Of a DNA stretch of 64,000 nt, positions 28,952 to 37,875 are shown piece after piece. Under the pieces are notes generated by a model. That model was not told the origin of the DNA. It saw nothing but the letters and a program-made list of their open reading frames with translations, and ran no database searches. The first letter of the stretch is position 1, and every line of letters starts with the position of its first letter. A program made the position numbers and the translations under genes. This DNA is from Corynebacterium lizhenjunii (GTDB taxonomy: Bacteria; Actinomycetota; Actinomycetes; Mycobacteriales; Mycobacteriaceae): positions 868,001 through 932,000 of the forward strand of contig NZ_CP064954.1 in NCBI RefSeq assembly GCF_011038655.2. Reading direction: 5' to 3'.

Positions 28952-30211
28952 ATGACTGATCCGCGCCGAAATATCCCCCGCACAGACACACTGTTGGAGC
29001 TCGTCCCGCACTTGAGTCCCGCAAAGGCCAAGCAGATTATCCGCGAGGTCCAAGATGCCGCCCGCGCTGGAGACATTCCAGTTGCAGACGTAGAAGCGGA
29101 GGTCAAGCGCCGGGCGGCCCGGACGTATTCCCTGCACCCGGTGCTCAACGCAACGGGGGTCATCATCCACACCAATCTGGGCCGCGCGCCGCTGGCACCC
29201 GCGGCAGTAGATGCCTTGGTGGCCGCAGCCGGATACACCGACGTGGAACTCGACATGGACACGGGCACTCGTGGTGCGCGTGGGGTGGAAGCCACCCAAG
29301 CGCTCCTGGCGGCCTGCCCGGCCGAAGACGCCCTGGTGGTCAACAACGGGGCGGCGGCTTTGCTGCTGGCAACGGCCGCGCTGGGAAAATCCGAAGTCAT
29401 TATTTCGCGGGGAGAACTCATAGAGATCGGCGCGGGCTTCCGCCTGCCGGAGCTCATCGAGTCCACGCCCGTGCGCCTACGCGAAGTAGGCGCCACCAAC
29501 CGCACCCATCTGCACGATTACGCGGCCGCTATCGGGGACAACACCGGGGCGATCCTCAAAGTCCACCCCTCGAATTTCCGCATGGAGGGCTTTACCTCCT
29601 CCGTGGGGGTGGCCCCGCTGCGTCGCCTGGCCGATGAACATGGCCTGGCGCTCATCGTAGACCTGGGCTCTGGGTTGTTGCGCCCGGACGCGGTGTTGCC
29701 GGAAGAGCCTGCGCTTATTGCGCAATTGGACGCCGATGTAGTCATTGCCAGCGGCGATAAGCTACTCGGCGGGCCGCAGGCAGGAATCTTGTTGGGGAAG
29801 AAGGCCGCCATTTCCGCGATCCGTACCCACCCACTGGCGCGGGCCGTGCGTATAGACAAGCTGCGGCTCAATGCCTTAGAGGCCAGCGTGAATACCCCCA
29901 ATGCCGTACAAGCGGCGCTGCATATTTCCCCGCAGCGTTTGCTAGAGCGCACGCGCTGGTTGCAGCAGCAGATTCCCGGCAGTGAGGTGGTGGAGCACAC
30001 TGGGCGCGTGGGCGGCGGCGGTGCCCCGGAGTACCCGCTGGAAGGCTGGGCATTGGCCCTGCCCGCCCACCTGGCCCGGCCCTTGCGTTTGGGGCAGCCT
30101 GCCGTGTTGCCGCGGGTGCATGAGGGTCGTTGCCTTATTGATTTGCGTTGTATCCCCGAGTCTGCCGATGCCACCGTGGCCCAGGCCATCAAGGCGGCCG
30201 CATGTACGTAG
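28952..30211 (+). CDS. selA: L-seryl-tRNA(Sec) selenium transferase
   Basis: This PLP enzyme converts Ser-tRNA(Sec) to Sec-tRNA(Sec) using selenophosphate. It is 419 aa. Signatures are LNATGVIIHTNLGRAPLA, VNNGAAALLLATAAL, REVGATNRTHLHDY and the PLP lysine in VIASGDKLLGGPQAG. ATG 28952 is the first start beyond the tRNA. The last 10 bp overlap selB, so the two are translationally coupled. Confidence 0.97.
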   Translation: MTDPRRNIPRTDTLLELVPHLSPAKAKQIIREVQDAARAGDIPVADVEAEVKRRAARTYSLHPVLNATGVIIHTNLGRAPLAPAAVDALVAAAGYTDVELDMDTGTRGARGVEATQALLAACPAEDALVVNNGAAALLLATAALGKSEVIISRGELIEIGAGFRLPELIESTPVRLREVGATNRTHLHDYAAAIGDNTGAILKVHPSNFRMEGFTSSVGVAPLRRLADEHGLALIVDLGSGLLRPDAVLPEEPALIAQLDADVVIASGDKLLGGPQAGILLGKKAAISAIRTHPLARAVRIDKLRLNALEASVNTPNAVQAALHISPQRLLERTRWLQQQIPGSEVVEHTGRVGGGGAPEYPLEGWALALPAHLARPLRLGQPAVLPRVHEGRCLIDLRCIPESADATVAQAIKAAACT

Positions 30212-31863
30212 TTTCTACCGCCGGCCACGTAGACCACGGAAAGTCCACGCTGGTAGAGGCTTTGACCGCCATGGACCCGGACCGGTGGGCTGAGGAAAAA
30301 GAGCGCGGGCTGACCATTGATTTGGGTTTTGCCTGGACCCAGGTGCAGGGCATGGATGTGGCATTCGTGGACGTGCCGGGACACGAGCGCTTTGTGAGCA
30401 ATATGTTGGCGGGTTTGGCACCCGTGCCGGTGGTGTTGTTGGTGGTGGCAGCCGATGAAGGCTGGCAGGCGCAAAGTAGTGACCATCGGGATGCCATCGC
30501 GGCCCTTGGCGTGCGCTATGGGGTGGTGGCGCTTACCCGCAGTGATAAGGCGAGTGCAGCCGACATCGAGCGCACCCGGGCGCAGGTGGCAGCGGAGCTT
30601 GCAGGCACTTTGCTTGCCGATGCCCCCGTGGTCCCCGTCAGTGCCCACAGCGGCGCTGGCCTTGAGGAGTTGCGGGAGCGGCTGGCTGCCGTGTTGGCGG
30701 CGACGCCACGGCCTGAGGGCAGGACGCGGCTGTGGATTGACCGCGCGTTTAGCATCACTGGGGCTGGCACTGTGGTCACTGGCACGCTGGGGCAGGGCAG
30801 CATTGAGGTGGGCGATACCGTAGAGATTCCCGGTGTGGGCCGGGTGCAGGTGCGCGGGATTCATAGCGAGAACCGGGCCATTGAGTGCGCAGAGCCGATA
30901 ACCCGGGTGGCGCTGAACCTGCGCGGGGTAGAGGCCAAGCAATTGCACCGGGGCCAGCAGGTGTTAGGTGATCCCTGGCCGCTGACGGATACCGTGGATG
31001 TACGCGCGCGAATCCGGGTGGCAGAAGCTGTCGCGCACATTGGCTCCGGGGCGTACCCAGTGCGGGTGCGTCCTTTGGGCACAGAGTTTGCCCGGCTGCG
31101 TTTCCGCGAGCCAATTGCCTTGGAGCCAGGGGACCGGATGGTGCTGCGCACGGAGGAGCTCATTGGCGCTGAGGTACTCGACGTCGATGTTGCGCCCTTA
31201 ACACGTCGCGGTGACGCTGCGCGACGGGCGCAAGAGCTTCACAATCCCGCCCAGGCATATATAGAGCGGGTCAAGGCGGTCACAGCTGAACACTTGGAGT
31301 TCCTGGGCCACCGCAATGTTAGCGGCACCGTGGAGTTTCGCGGCTGGATTGTCCTGGCCACGGCGGTGGTGGAGTGGAAGCAGCAGCTCATCGCCGCGGT
31401 TGACGCGCAGGATCCTCTCTCCCCGCTGAGCAAGGCCGCAGCGATAGAGAAACTGGGGCTTCCCGAGCCCCTGCTTCCGCTCATTGTTGCCGCGGCACAG
31501 CTGCGCCACGAGGATGGACTCATTTTCCGTGAGGCCCCGGACTTGGGCGAGGCAGTGGCCAAGCTGGAGCAGCGCTTGCGCGAACGCCCCTTCGACGCCC
31601 CGGAGGCCGGTGAGTTGAGCTCCCGCGAAATCGCTGCGGCCGTCCGGGCTGGCAAGCTTGTGCGCTTGGGCGCAATTGTGCTTCTGCCGGACGCCGTGGA
31701 GATCGCGGTTGCGCGTATACGCGAATTGGAACAGCCGTTTAGTACCTCGCAGGCCCGCCAGGCTTTGGAGACTACCCGCAGGGTGGCTATCCCGCTGCTG
31801 GAGCATTTGGACGAGCTAAAAATCACCCGCCGGCTCGAGGATGGCACGCGCCAGCTGCGCTAG
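30202..31863 (+). CDS. selB: Selenocysteine-specific elongation factor
   Basis: SelB delivers Sec-tRNA to the ribosome at UGA codons marked by a SECIS hairpin. It is 553 aa. The GTPase motifs are STAGHVDHGKSTLVEAL, ERGLTIDLGFAW, DVPGHERFVSNML and LTRSDKAS. Domains II and III follow (ITGAGTVVTGTLGQGSIEVG). From about residue 350 come winged-helix modules that bind the SECIS RNA. It is shorter than E. coli SelB by about 60 residues. The stop codon sits in a 12-bp repeat shared with the convergent gene. Confidence 0.96.
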   Translation: MYVVSTAGHVDHGKSTLVEALTAMDPDRWAEEKERGLTIDLGFAWTQVQGMDVAFVDVPGHERFVSNMLAGLAPVPVVLLVVAADEGWQAQSSDHRDAIAALGVRYGVVALTRSDKASAADIERTRAQVAAELAGTLLADAPVVPVSAHSGAGLEELRERLAAVLAATPRPEGRTRLWIDRAFSITGAGTVVTGTLGQGSIEVGDTVEIPGVGRVQVRGIHSENRAIECAEPITRVALNLRGVEAKQLHRGQQVLGDPWPLTDTVDVRARIRVAEAVAHIGSGAYPVRVRPLGTEFARLRFREPIALEPGDRMVLRTEELIGAEVLDVDVAPLTRRGDAARRAQELHNPAQAYIERVKAVTAEHLEFLGHRNVSGTVEFRGWIVLATAVVEWKQQLIAAVDAQDPLSPLSKAAAIEKLGLPEPLLPLIVAAAQLRHEDGLIFREAPDLGEAVAKLEQRLRERPFDAPEAGELSSREIAAAVRAGKLVRLGAIVLLPDAVEIAVARIRELEQPFSTSQARQALETTRRVAIPLLEHLDELKITRRLEDGTRQLR

Positions 31864-31891
31864 TTCCACCGTGGGAGATGCTGCGCTAGTT
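31854..31891. repeat. GCTGCGCTAGTT x2, each copy a stop codon for one of two convergent genes
   Basis: Exact copies lie at 31854-31865 and 31880-31891. The first contains the selB TAG. The second, read on the minus strand, contains the TAG of the next gene (31886-31888). Confidence 0.85.
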
Positions 31892-32734
31892 TTTGCGGTG
31901 ACGGGTTCTGCCTTGGCGGCGCGCAGCGACGCGCTGGGATTCGCTGCTGTAGCGCCCCGGGCTGGGTTGGGGAATATACCCCACCGGCAATGTGGGTTGT
32001 GACGTGTAGCCAACCGGCAAGGCGGGGACAGCATCGATGGGGAATGCTGGTTGGGGTAGCGGAGCAAACGGCCGGGGGCCGTGCGGGGCGGGGGAGGGGG
32101 CATCGGCAAGCACATGCCAATTAGGGGCATGGAGGATTTCTGCGTTGCCAAGTGCAGGAGGAGCAGGCTGGATGCCAGAGCCGATGTCTACCGCCAAGCG
32201 CCCAGCGTGGGAGTAGGTCCACACGCACACTGGCTCCTCGGGGAGCTGATGCGGAATGCTGATGGCGCCCAGGGGGGTGTCGTCCAAGGTAAGCAGGGTG
32301 GTCTCGCCCACGCGCTGCAAGGTGGAAAAGAACGCGCACGTTCCCAGGGCATGGATGTCCGTATCCACCACGGAGGTATCCACGGGATAGCCCACCCCTG
32401 GCGAAAGCACGGGAAGGGGAGCATCATTACGCGGAATGTTCCAGCACGGCAGGCCCATGTGGACTGAGACATCGAGCCACCCATCGGTGATCTCTACGGT
32501 GGCCAGGGTGCTCAAAGTCAAAGACTCCACGCGTTCGAGCGTGACGTCCAGGGTGCCCAGGAGGGTATCTGCGGCGCGCACGCCCCAGCTGCCGAAAGTG
32601 TTGCGGCTGAGGGTGACAGGCACCGTGACTGGTTCTACAAGCAGGTGCGGAATGGACAGCGCCGCGGCGGAGTAGACCGCATCCACAGCGACTAGGTGGG
32701 TGGTGCCACAGTGTGTGTGGTGCAGCGGGTACAC
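31886..32734 (-). CDS. Protein of unknown function with LPVGY repeats
   Basis: This is a 282-aa soluble protein I cannot assign. The N-terminal 200 residues include VYPLHHTHCGTTHLVAVDAV, VRAADTLLGTLDVTLERVES, LDVSVHMGLPCWNI and LDDTPLGAISIP. The tail is Pro-rich with two LPVGY-x-x-QP repeats and a basic end (RRQGRTRHRKN). GTG 32734 has AAGGAGG five bases upstream, a strong RBS that rules out the longer upstream frame. It ends 22 bp past selB and is probably not part of the selenium system. Confidence 0.65.
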   Translation of the reverse strand: MYPLHHTHCGTTHLVAVDAVYSAAALSIPHLLVEPVTVPVTLSRNTFGSWGVRAADTLLGTLDVTLERVESLTLSTLATVEITDGWLDVSVHMGLPCWNIPRNDAPLPVLSPGVGYPVDTSVVDTDIHALGTCAFFSTLQRVGETTLLTLDDTPLGAISIPHQLPEEPVCVWTYSHAGRLAVDIGSGIQPAPPALGNAEILHAPNWHVLADAPSPAPHGPRPFAPLPQPAFPIDAVPALPVGYTSQPTLPVGYIPQPSPGRYSSESQRVAARRQGRTRHRKN

Positions 32735-32787
32735 ACAGGCCTCCTTCGGCAAATCGGGACTACTCCATCGTAGTAAGTTGGCAGTGC

Positions 32788-32793
32788 TAGGGT
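32788..32793 (+). promoter_or_regulatory. Extended -10 for a leaderless transcript (zupT)
   Basis: TGC-TAGGGT ends eight bases before GTG 32802. Confidence 0.4.
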
Positions 32794-32801
32794 TAGGGGC
32801 C

Positions 32802-33581
32802 GTGTCGCAAGTACTCTTCGCATTCGCACTCACCGCGCTAGCTGGGCTGTCCACCGCCATCGGTGGCGCTATTGCAGTGAGTAAACGCAACCCGGGACCG
32901 GCTTTTATGGCCAGTTCCCTGGGGCTTTCGGCTGGCGTGATGCTCTATGTGTCCTTTATGGAGATTTTGCCGGAGGGCATCAACAAACTAGACAGCACAT
33001 CGCTGCCCGGGTGGGCTGGGGTGGCGGCGTTTTTCGGTGGAATTGGCCTGATAGCGGTCATTGACCGGCTGGTACCTGCAGAGATTAACCCCCATGAACC
33101 GGGGACTACCGAGGACGCTGCGCGCCGCAAAAGGCTGATGAAAACCGGATTATTTACCGCCGGTGCGCTGACCTTGCACAATTTTCCGGAAGGCTTTGCC
33201 ACCTTCCTGGCGGGCATGGAAGACTTCGAGATTGCCTTGCCGGTAGCAGTGGCAATTGCCATCCACAACATCCCCGAAGGCATTGCGGTGGCGGTGCCAT
33301 TGCGGGAAGCCACTGGTTCGCGGCGGATCGCATTTCGCTGGGCGGCCCTGTCTGGGCTGGCCGAACCTCTAGGGGCCTTGGTGGGCTTTATGCTGCTGAT
33401 GCCCCTTCTAGGTCCGGTAACCATGGGGCTATCCTTTGCCGCGATTGCCGGGATTATGGTGTTTATCTCTTTAGATGAGCTATTGCCGACTGCGGAGGCA
33501 ACCGGCGAGCACCACCATGCGATCTATGGCCTGATTGCTGGAATGGCGGTTATGGCGTTGTCGTTGCAGTTGTTCGCTTAA
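32802..33581 (+). CDS. zupT: ZIP-family zinc/divalent metal importer
   Basis: This is an eight-helix ZIP permease (259 aa) that imports Zn and other divalent metals. Metal-site motifs are LTLHNFPEGFATFLAG in TM4 and AIAIHNIPEGIAVAVPL in TM5. The family ending (MVFISLDELLPTA, HHAIYGLIAGMAVMALSL) is intact. The GTG is a leaderless start. The gene overlaps the convergent DUF808 gene by 32 bp. Confidence 0.94.
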   Translation: MSQVLFAFALTALAGLSTAIGGAIAVSKRNPGPAFMASSLGLSAGVMLYVSFMEILPEGINKLDSTSLPGWAGVAAFFGGIGLIAVIDRLVPAEINPHEPGTTEDAARRKRLMKTGLFTAGALTLHNFPEGFATFLAGMEDFEIALPVAVAIAIHNIPEGIAVAVPLREATGSRRIAFRWAALSGLAEPLGALVGFMLLMPLLGPVTMGLSFAAIAGIMVFISLDELLPTAEATGEHHHAIYGLIAGMAVMALSLQLFA

Positions 33582-34422
33582 TCACGGCCTTGAGGAACTC
33601 TACGACGCTGAGCACCACCGCACCCAGCAGAAAGCCGAAAGCGGCAGAGATGCCGGACTCGATGAGCCATGCCGTAGCGCCGGAGAAATTCTGCGTGGCG
33701 TGGTGGAGGATGTCATAGGCCTCATCCTGGCCAAATTCGTGCAGACCGTTGATGACGATGTGGCCGCCTACCCACAGCATGGCGGCGGTGCCCACGATCG
33801 AGATGATGCGCATGAGCACAGGCATGGCCTTGACCAGAATGGAGCCGAGGAAAGAGGACCCGTTGCTGCGCTCTAGCAGGCGCAGGCCAATATCGTCCAT
33901 TTTGACCAGCAGCCCCACCACACCGTAGACGCCGACGGTGATGAAGATGCCCACCACAATCAGGACTACCAAGCGCATCCAGAAGGGCTCTGCAATGACG
34001 GCATTAAGAGAGATGACCATGATCTCTGCCGATAGGATGAAGTCCGTGGTCACAGCCGAAGAGACCAACGCGTCCTCATCTGCGGCTTCCTCAGCCTGTT
34101 CCTCATGGGGGAGGAAGCGGTGCAGGATCTTATGGGCGCCCTCAAAACACAAGAAGGTGCCACCGGCCATGAGGATGGGGGTCAGCGCCCACGGGGCTAT
34201 CCAGGACAGCACCAAGAGGATGGGGAGGATGACCACCAGCTTATTAATCAGCGAGCCCTTGGTGATGCGCCAAATCATCGGCAATTCGCGGGCGGGAGAG
34301 ACACCCTCGAAGTATTGCGGGGCCACCGCGGCATCGTCAATGACCACACCAGCGGCCTTGGCGGAAGTCTTGGCCGCCAGAGCCGCGACATCATCAAGCA
34401 AGGCTAAAAGACCACCAGCCAC
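33550..34422 (-). CDS. DUF808 family membrane protein (YedI-like)
   Basis: This 290-aa inner-membrane protein has several helices and a conserved N terminus (MAGGLLALLDDVAALAAKTS) and the GGTFLCFEGAHKILH motif typical of DUF808/YedI. Function is unknown. The loop after that motif is acidic (PHEEQAEEAADEDA). It is 3 bp downstream of the DUF402 gene on the same strand. Confidence 0.85.
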   Translation of the reverse strand: MAGGLLALLDDVAALAAKTSAKAAGVVIDDAAVAPQYFEGVSPARELPMIWRITKGSLINKLVVILPILLVLSWIAPWALTPILMAGGTFLCFEGAHKILHRFLPHEEQAEEAADEDALVSSAVTTDFILSAEIMVISLNAVIAEPFWMRLVVLIVVGIFITVGVYGVVGLLVKMDDIGLRLLERSNGSSFLGSILVKAMPVLMRIISIVGTAAMLWVGGHIVINGLHEFGQDEAYDILHHATQNFSGATAWLIESGISAAFGFLLGAVVLSVVEFLKAVIKRTTATTTP

Positions 34423-34425
34423 GGC

Positions 34426-34944
34426 CTAGCCCTCCGGGGTCAATTCGACGGCGGAAGCCCAGGTGAGCTCTAGGTCCAAGCTGGACAGCCACGCTAAAGG
34501 GTCATCGCCATGGCGAGTGATGCCCTCCACCGCGCGCAGGGTGGCCTCGATGGCGAACTCGGTGTCCTCGGCGCTAATCAGGCCCTCGCTGGCGGCGCGG
34601 GAGAGCTCGTCGATGTCGTCGACGGTGACCGGAGTGCCCGTGGTGCACAACAGGTCCACGTAAAGATCCCGGGTAGACCAGGTCTGCCCGGGGCGGATCT
34701 CCGCGATGTCGATGTAGAAATCCTGGTACACATTGCTGGCGCGCTCGTGAAACTTGTTTACCCTTAAGCCCAGGGAAGGCAGCAGCCAGGACTCCAAGTA
34801 GCCGAAAGCAGGGTGGTTGGCACCGCGGGCCATGTAGAGACCAAAATCGGTGACCTGGAAAGAATCGACGGCACGGTCGATGCCTTTGGGGTCGACGTTG
34901 GTCTTTGTGTCCAGGTTGAAGGACTCGAGTTTAGGGGAGTGCAC
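34426..34944 (-). CDS. DUF402 domain protein
   Basis: This 172-aa cytoplasmic protein has the DUF402 core (YQDFYIDIAEIRPGQTWSTR, DLYVDLLCTTG). DUF402 folds as a beta barrel; some members are nucleotide phosphatases or RNase-associated domains, so the role here is open. The GTG start abuts the stop of the upstream secreted-protein gene (TAG-GTG), indicating an operon. Confidence 0.82.
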   Translation of the reverse strand: MHSPKLESFNLDTKTNVDPKGIDRAVDSFQVTDFGLYMARGANHPAFGYLESWLLPSLGLRVNKFHERASNVYQDFYIDIAEIRPGQTWSTRDLYVDLLCTTGTPVTVDDIDELSRAASEGLISAEDTEFAIEATLRAVEGITRHGDDPLAWLSSLDLELTWASAVELTPEG

Positions 34945-35694
34945 CTATTTCACCTCGATGATTGCGGCAGTGGGAGCAAAGGTACAAGTGTGCTCACCGG
35001 CGGCCACGGCTCCGGAAAGCACGGCGATGACGGTGCCCTTGCCGGTGCGTGCGGTCCCAGAAATAGTGGCTGGACCATCGGTGTTGATGCCGTGGTTGTG
35101 CAGGCGAGTCTCCCCGGAAGCCAGGGTGTTGAGGTTGAACCACTGCACCTTCATGCGGCCTTGTTCTGGATTCGCGGCGGGGGTGCCCAGGGCGGTGAAG
35201 AGAAACACGGTCTCCCCGGCTTGTGCGCCGGGGGCCGGAACCTTGGTGGGGCCGGGAACGGCAATGGCGGAACCGACGGCATCATTACTGCCGCCAATAC
35301 AGTTGCCGGAGACCGTGGGCCAGTAGAACTGCTTGAACCGGGGGCCGCCTTCAATGAGGGCAGGGCCACCGGAAGTACCTTCGCCTGTGCTAAAGGCCAG
35401 GGCGGAAAGAATCGCGTTGCGCACGTCCTGGGGAATCCACTTCTGGTGAGCGAAATCGCGGACACGTTGCTGCGTGGCAGGTGTTGGACGGCCGAGGTGA
35501 TCCAGCGGGTTCGCCGAAGAATGGGGCGCAGCGATACCGAAGGCGGGTTGGGCGGGGGTGGTGGCCGATTGGGTTGTGGCCGGTTGGGCTGAAGCTGATT
35601 GGGCTAGGGCCGATTGGGCTGTGGCCGGGGCCAAACCGAGGAAAGTAGCCGCAGTGACCGCCAGGGCGGCGTGGGCTAGAGTCCGATTGCTCAC
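34945..35694 (-). CDS. Secreted protein of unknown function
   Basis: This 249-aa protein has a Sec signal peptide (SNRTLAHAALAVTAATFLGL, cleavage near ATA-QSA). A linker with repeated Ala-Gln-Ser units follows, then a mature domain (NPLDHLGRPTPATQQRVRDF, YWPTVSGNCIGGSNDAVGSA, GEHTCTFAPTAAIIEVK) with two cysteines likely to pair. GTG 35694 has GAAGGA seven bases upstream. I recognise it as a conserved corynebacterial/mycobacterial secreted protein encoded beside typA, without a known activity. Confidence 0.75.
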   Translation of the reverse strand: MSNRTLAHAALAVTAATFLGLAPATAQSALAQSASAQPATTQSATTPAQPAFGIAAPHSSANPLDHLGRPTPATQQRVRDFAHQKWIPQDVRNAILSALAFSTGEGTSGGPALIEGGPRFKQFYWPTVSGNCIGGSNDAVGSAIAVPGPTKVPAPGAQAGETVFLFTALGTPAANPEQGRMKVQWFNLNTLASGETRLHNHGINTDGPATISGTARTGKGTVIAVLSGAVAAGEHTCTFAPTAAIIEVK

Positions 35695-35960
35695 GGGTAA
35701 GTCCTTCAAGTGGGGTTCGACGTGCGGTGCAGAGCGAGGCTCTGTGCAGGGTTCAACGCAAGGTTCACAAATGTACCTTCAGTAACAGTAGACACTTCAA
35801 GCCCAATTGTCACGCGATTGCGTTAAATTTTGTGTGCAGGAGTAGGATTGCACGGCGTTGCTATTTAGTGTCCCACTCTCCTAGTAGATACGTCGCGCAG
35901 GCACCGGCCTGTATTACATCGAACCGAGCTTCAATAGATTCTTAAAGGAGAATCCCCCTC
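35695..35960. other. 266-bp divergent region upstream of typA
   Basis: This AT-richer stretch holds the promoters of the secreted-protein gene and typA. AAAGGAG at 35944-35950 is the typA RBS. No reliable -35/-10 pair or small gene stands out. Confidence 0.4.
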
Positions 35961-37871
35961 GTGACCCAGACCGAGTTCCGCAACGTTGCGATTGTCGCCC
36001 ACGTTGACCATGGTAAGACCACCCTTGTTAATGGCATGCTGGAGCAGTCCGGCGCTTTCAGTGACCATGGTGAACACACCGACCGCGTGATGGACTCTAA
36101 TGACCAGGAGCGCGAGCGTGGCATTACCATCCTGGCCAAGAACACCGCGATTACCCGCAAGGGCAAGGGTAAAGACGGCGGTGACTTGATTATCAACGTC
36201 ATTGACACCCCGGGCCACGCGGACTTTGGTGGCGAGGTTGAGCGCGGTATCTCTATGGTCGATGGCGTGGTGCTGCTGGTGGACGCCTCTGAGGGTCCCT
36301 TGCCGCAGACCCGCTTTGTGCTGACCAAGGCCCTGGAGGCCAAGCTGCCGGTGATTATCTGCGTGAACAAGACTGACCGCCCGGACGCCCGTATTGATGA
36401 GGTGGTCTCTGAGTCCCACGACCTGCTGCTAGAGATTGCCGCTGGCCTAGAAGACGAAGAGGCTGCTGCAGCGGCAGAGACCCTGCTGGACCTGCCGGTG
36501 CTCTATGCTTCCGGCCGTGAGGGGCGCGCCTCCACGGAAAACCCCGGCGATGGCAATGTGCCCGCCGCCGAAGACTTGCAGGCGCTTTTTGACGTTATCT
36601 ATGAGGTGCTCCCGGAGCCTTCCGCTAATGTTGATGCCCCGCTGCAGGCGCACGTGACCAACCTTGACTCCTCGGACTTCCTGGGCCGTATCGCGCTGCT
36701 GCGCATCTACTCTGGCCGCATAAAGAAGGGCCAGCAGGTGGCGTGGATTTCTTGGGACGAAGAGGGCAACCAAGTGGTCAAGAACGTCAAGGTGGCAGAG
36801 CTGCTGCGTACCGTGGGTTTCGAGCGCCAGCCTGATACGGAAGCCATTGCCGGTGACATCATTGCTATCTCTGGTATCCCGGAGATCATGATTGGCGATA
36901 CCATCGCCGCGGTGGATGACCCCCAGGCCTTGCCGCCGATCAAGGTCGATGAGCCCGCCATCTCCATGACGATTGGTGTTAATACCTCTCCGATGGCGGG
37001 CCAAGGTGGCGGCGATAAGCTCACCGCCCGTATGGTGAAGTCACGCCTGGACCAGGAGCTCATTGGTAATGTGTCCATCCGCGTGCTGCCCACTGAGCGT
37101 CCCGATGCCTGGGAGGTGCAAGGTCGCGGCGAAATGGCCCTGTCTGTGTTGATCGAAAACATGCGCCGCGAGGGTTTCGAGCTCACCGTGGGCAAGCCGC
37201 AGGTGGTCACCCAGGTCATCGATGGCAAGACCATGGAGCCTTATGAGATGCTGACCATCGACACCCCTGCAGACCACCAGGGTGCGGTGACCCAGCTGCT
37301 GGCCACCCGCAAGGGCCAAATGCAGTCTATGGACGTGCGCGAGGGCGGTTGGGTACGCATGGTCTTCCGCGTTCCCGCCCGCGGCCTTATTGGCTTCCGC
37401 ACCCAGTTCCTTACCGAGACCCGTGGCGCTGGCATTGCCAACTCCATTGCCGACGGCCTGGATGTGTGGGCGGGCGAAATCAAGTCCCGCGCCACCGGCT
37501 CCTTGGTTGCGGACCGCTCTGGCCAGATCACCGCCTACGCCCTGCAGCAGCTGGCAGACCGCGGCGACTTCTTTGTGGAGCCCGGCATGGAGGCCTACGA
37601 GGGCATGGTGGTGGGCGCCAACAACCGTGATGAAGACATGGACATCAACATCACCAAGGAAAAGAAGCTGACCAATATGCGTTCGGCTACTGCCGATGCC
37701 ACCGTGACCCTGGCCAAGGCCCGCACCCTCTCCCTGGATGAGGCCTTGGAGTTCTGTGGCAACGATGAGTGCGTCGAGGTGGGCCCCAACGTTTTGCGCG
37801 TGCGCAAGGTGGAGCTGTCCGCTACTGACCGCCGCCGCGCGGCATCGCGGGCCAAGCAGCTAAACAAGTAG
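35961..37871 (+). CDS. typA: Ribosome-associated GTPase TypA/BipA
   Basis: This is a translational GTPase (636 aa) related to EF-G that acts in ribosome assembly and stress or low-temperature growth. It has the P-loop AHVDHGKTTL, DSNDQERERGITIL, DTPGHADFGGEVERG and NKTDRPDAR, then the EF-G-like domains with RVPARGLIGFRTQFLTETRG. The GTG start has AAAGGAG upstream. lpqW starts 4 bp downstream. Confidence 0.97.
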   Translation: MTQTEFRNVAIVAHVDHGKTTLVNGMLEQSGAFSDHGEHTDRVMDSNDQERERGITILAKNTAITRKGKGKDGGDLIINVIDTPGHADFGGEVERGISMVDGVVLLVDASEGPLPQTRFVLTKALEAKLPVIICVNKTDRPDARIDEVVSESHDLLLEIAAGLEDEEAAAAAETLLDLPVLYASGREGRASTENPGDGNVPAAEDLQALFDVIYEVLPEPSANVDAPLQAHVTNLDSSDFLGRIALLRIYSGRIKKGQQVAWISWDEEGNQVVKNVKVAELLRTVGFERQPDTEAIAGDIIAISGIPEIMIGDTIAAVDDPQALPPIKVDEPAISMTIGVNTSPMAGQGGGDKLTARMVKSRLDQELIGNVSIRVLPTERPDAWEVQGRGEMALSVLIENMRREGFELTVGKPQVVTQVIDGKTMEPYEMLTIDTPADHQGAVTQLLATRKGQMQSMDVREGGWVRMVFRVPARGLIGFRTQFLTETRGAGIANSIADGLDVWAGEIKSRATGSLVADRSGQITAYALQQLADRGDFFVEPGMEAYEGMVVGANNRDEDMDINITKEKKLTNMRSATADATVTLAKARTLSLDEALEFCGNDECVEVGPNVLRVRKVELSATDRRRAASRAKQLNK

Positions 37872-37875
37872 AGCC

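Noticed and set aside
29518-30948. 476-codon minus-strand frame across selA/selB
   Set aside because: Overlaps two conserved genes with intact motifs; no family resemblance.
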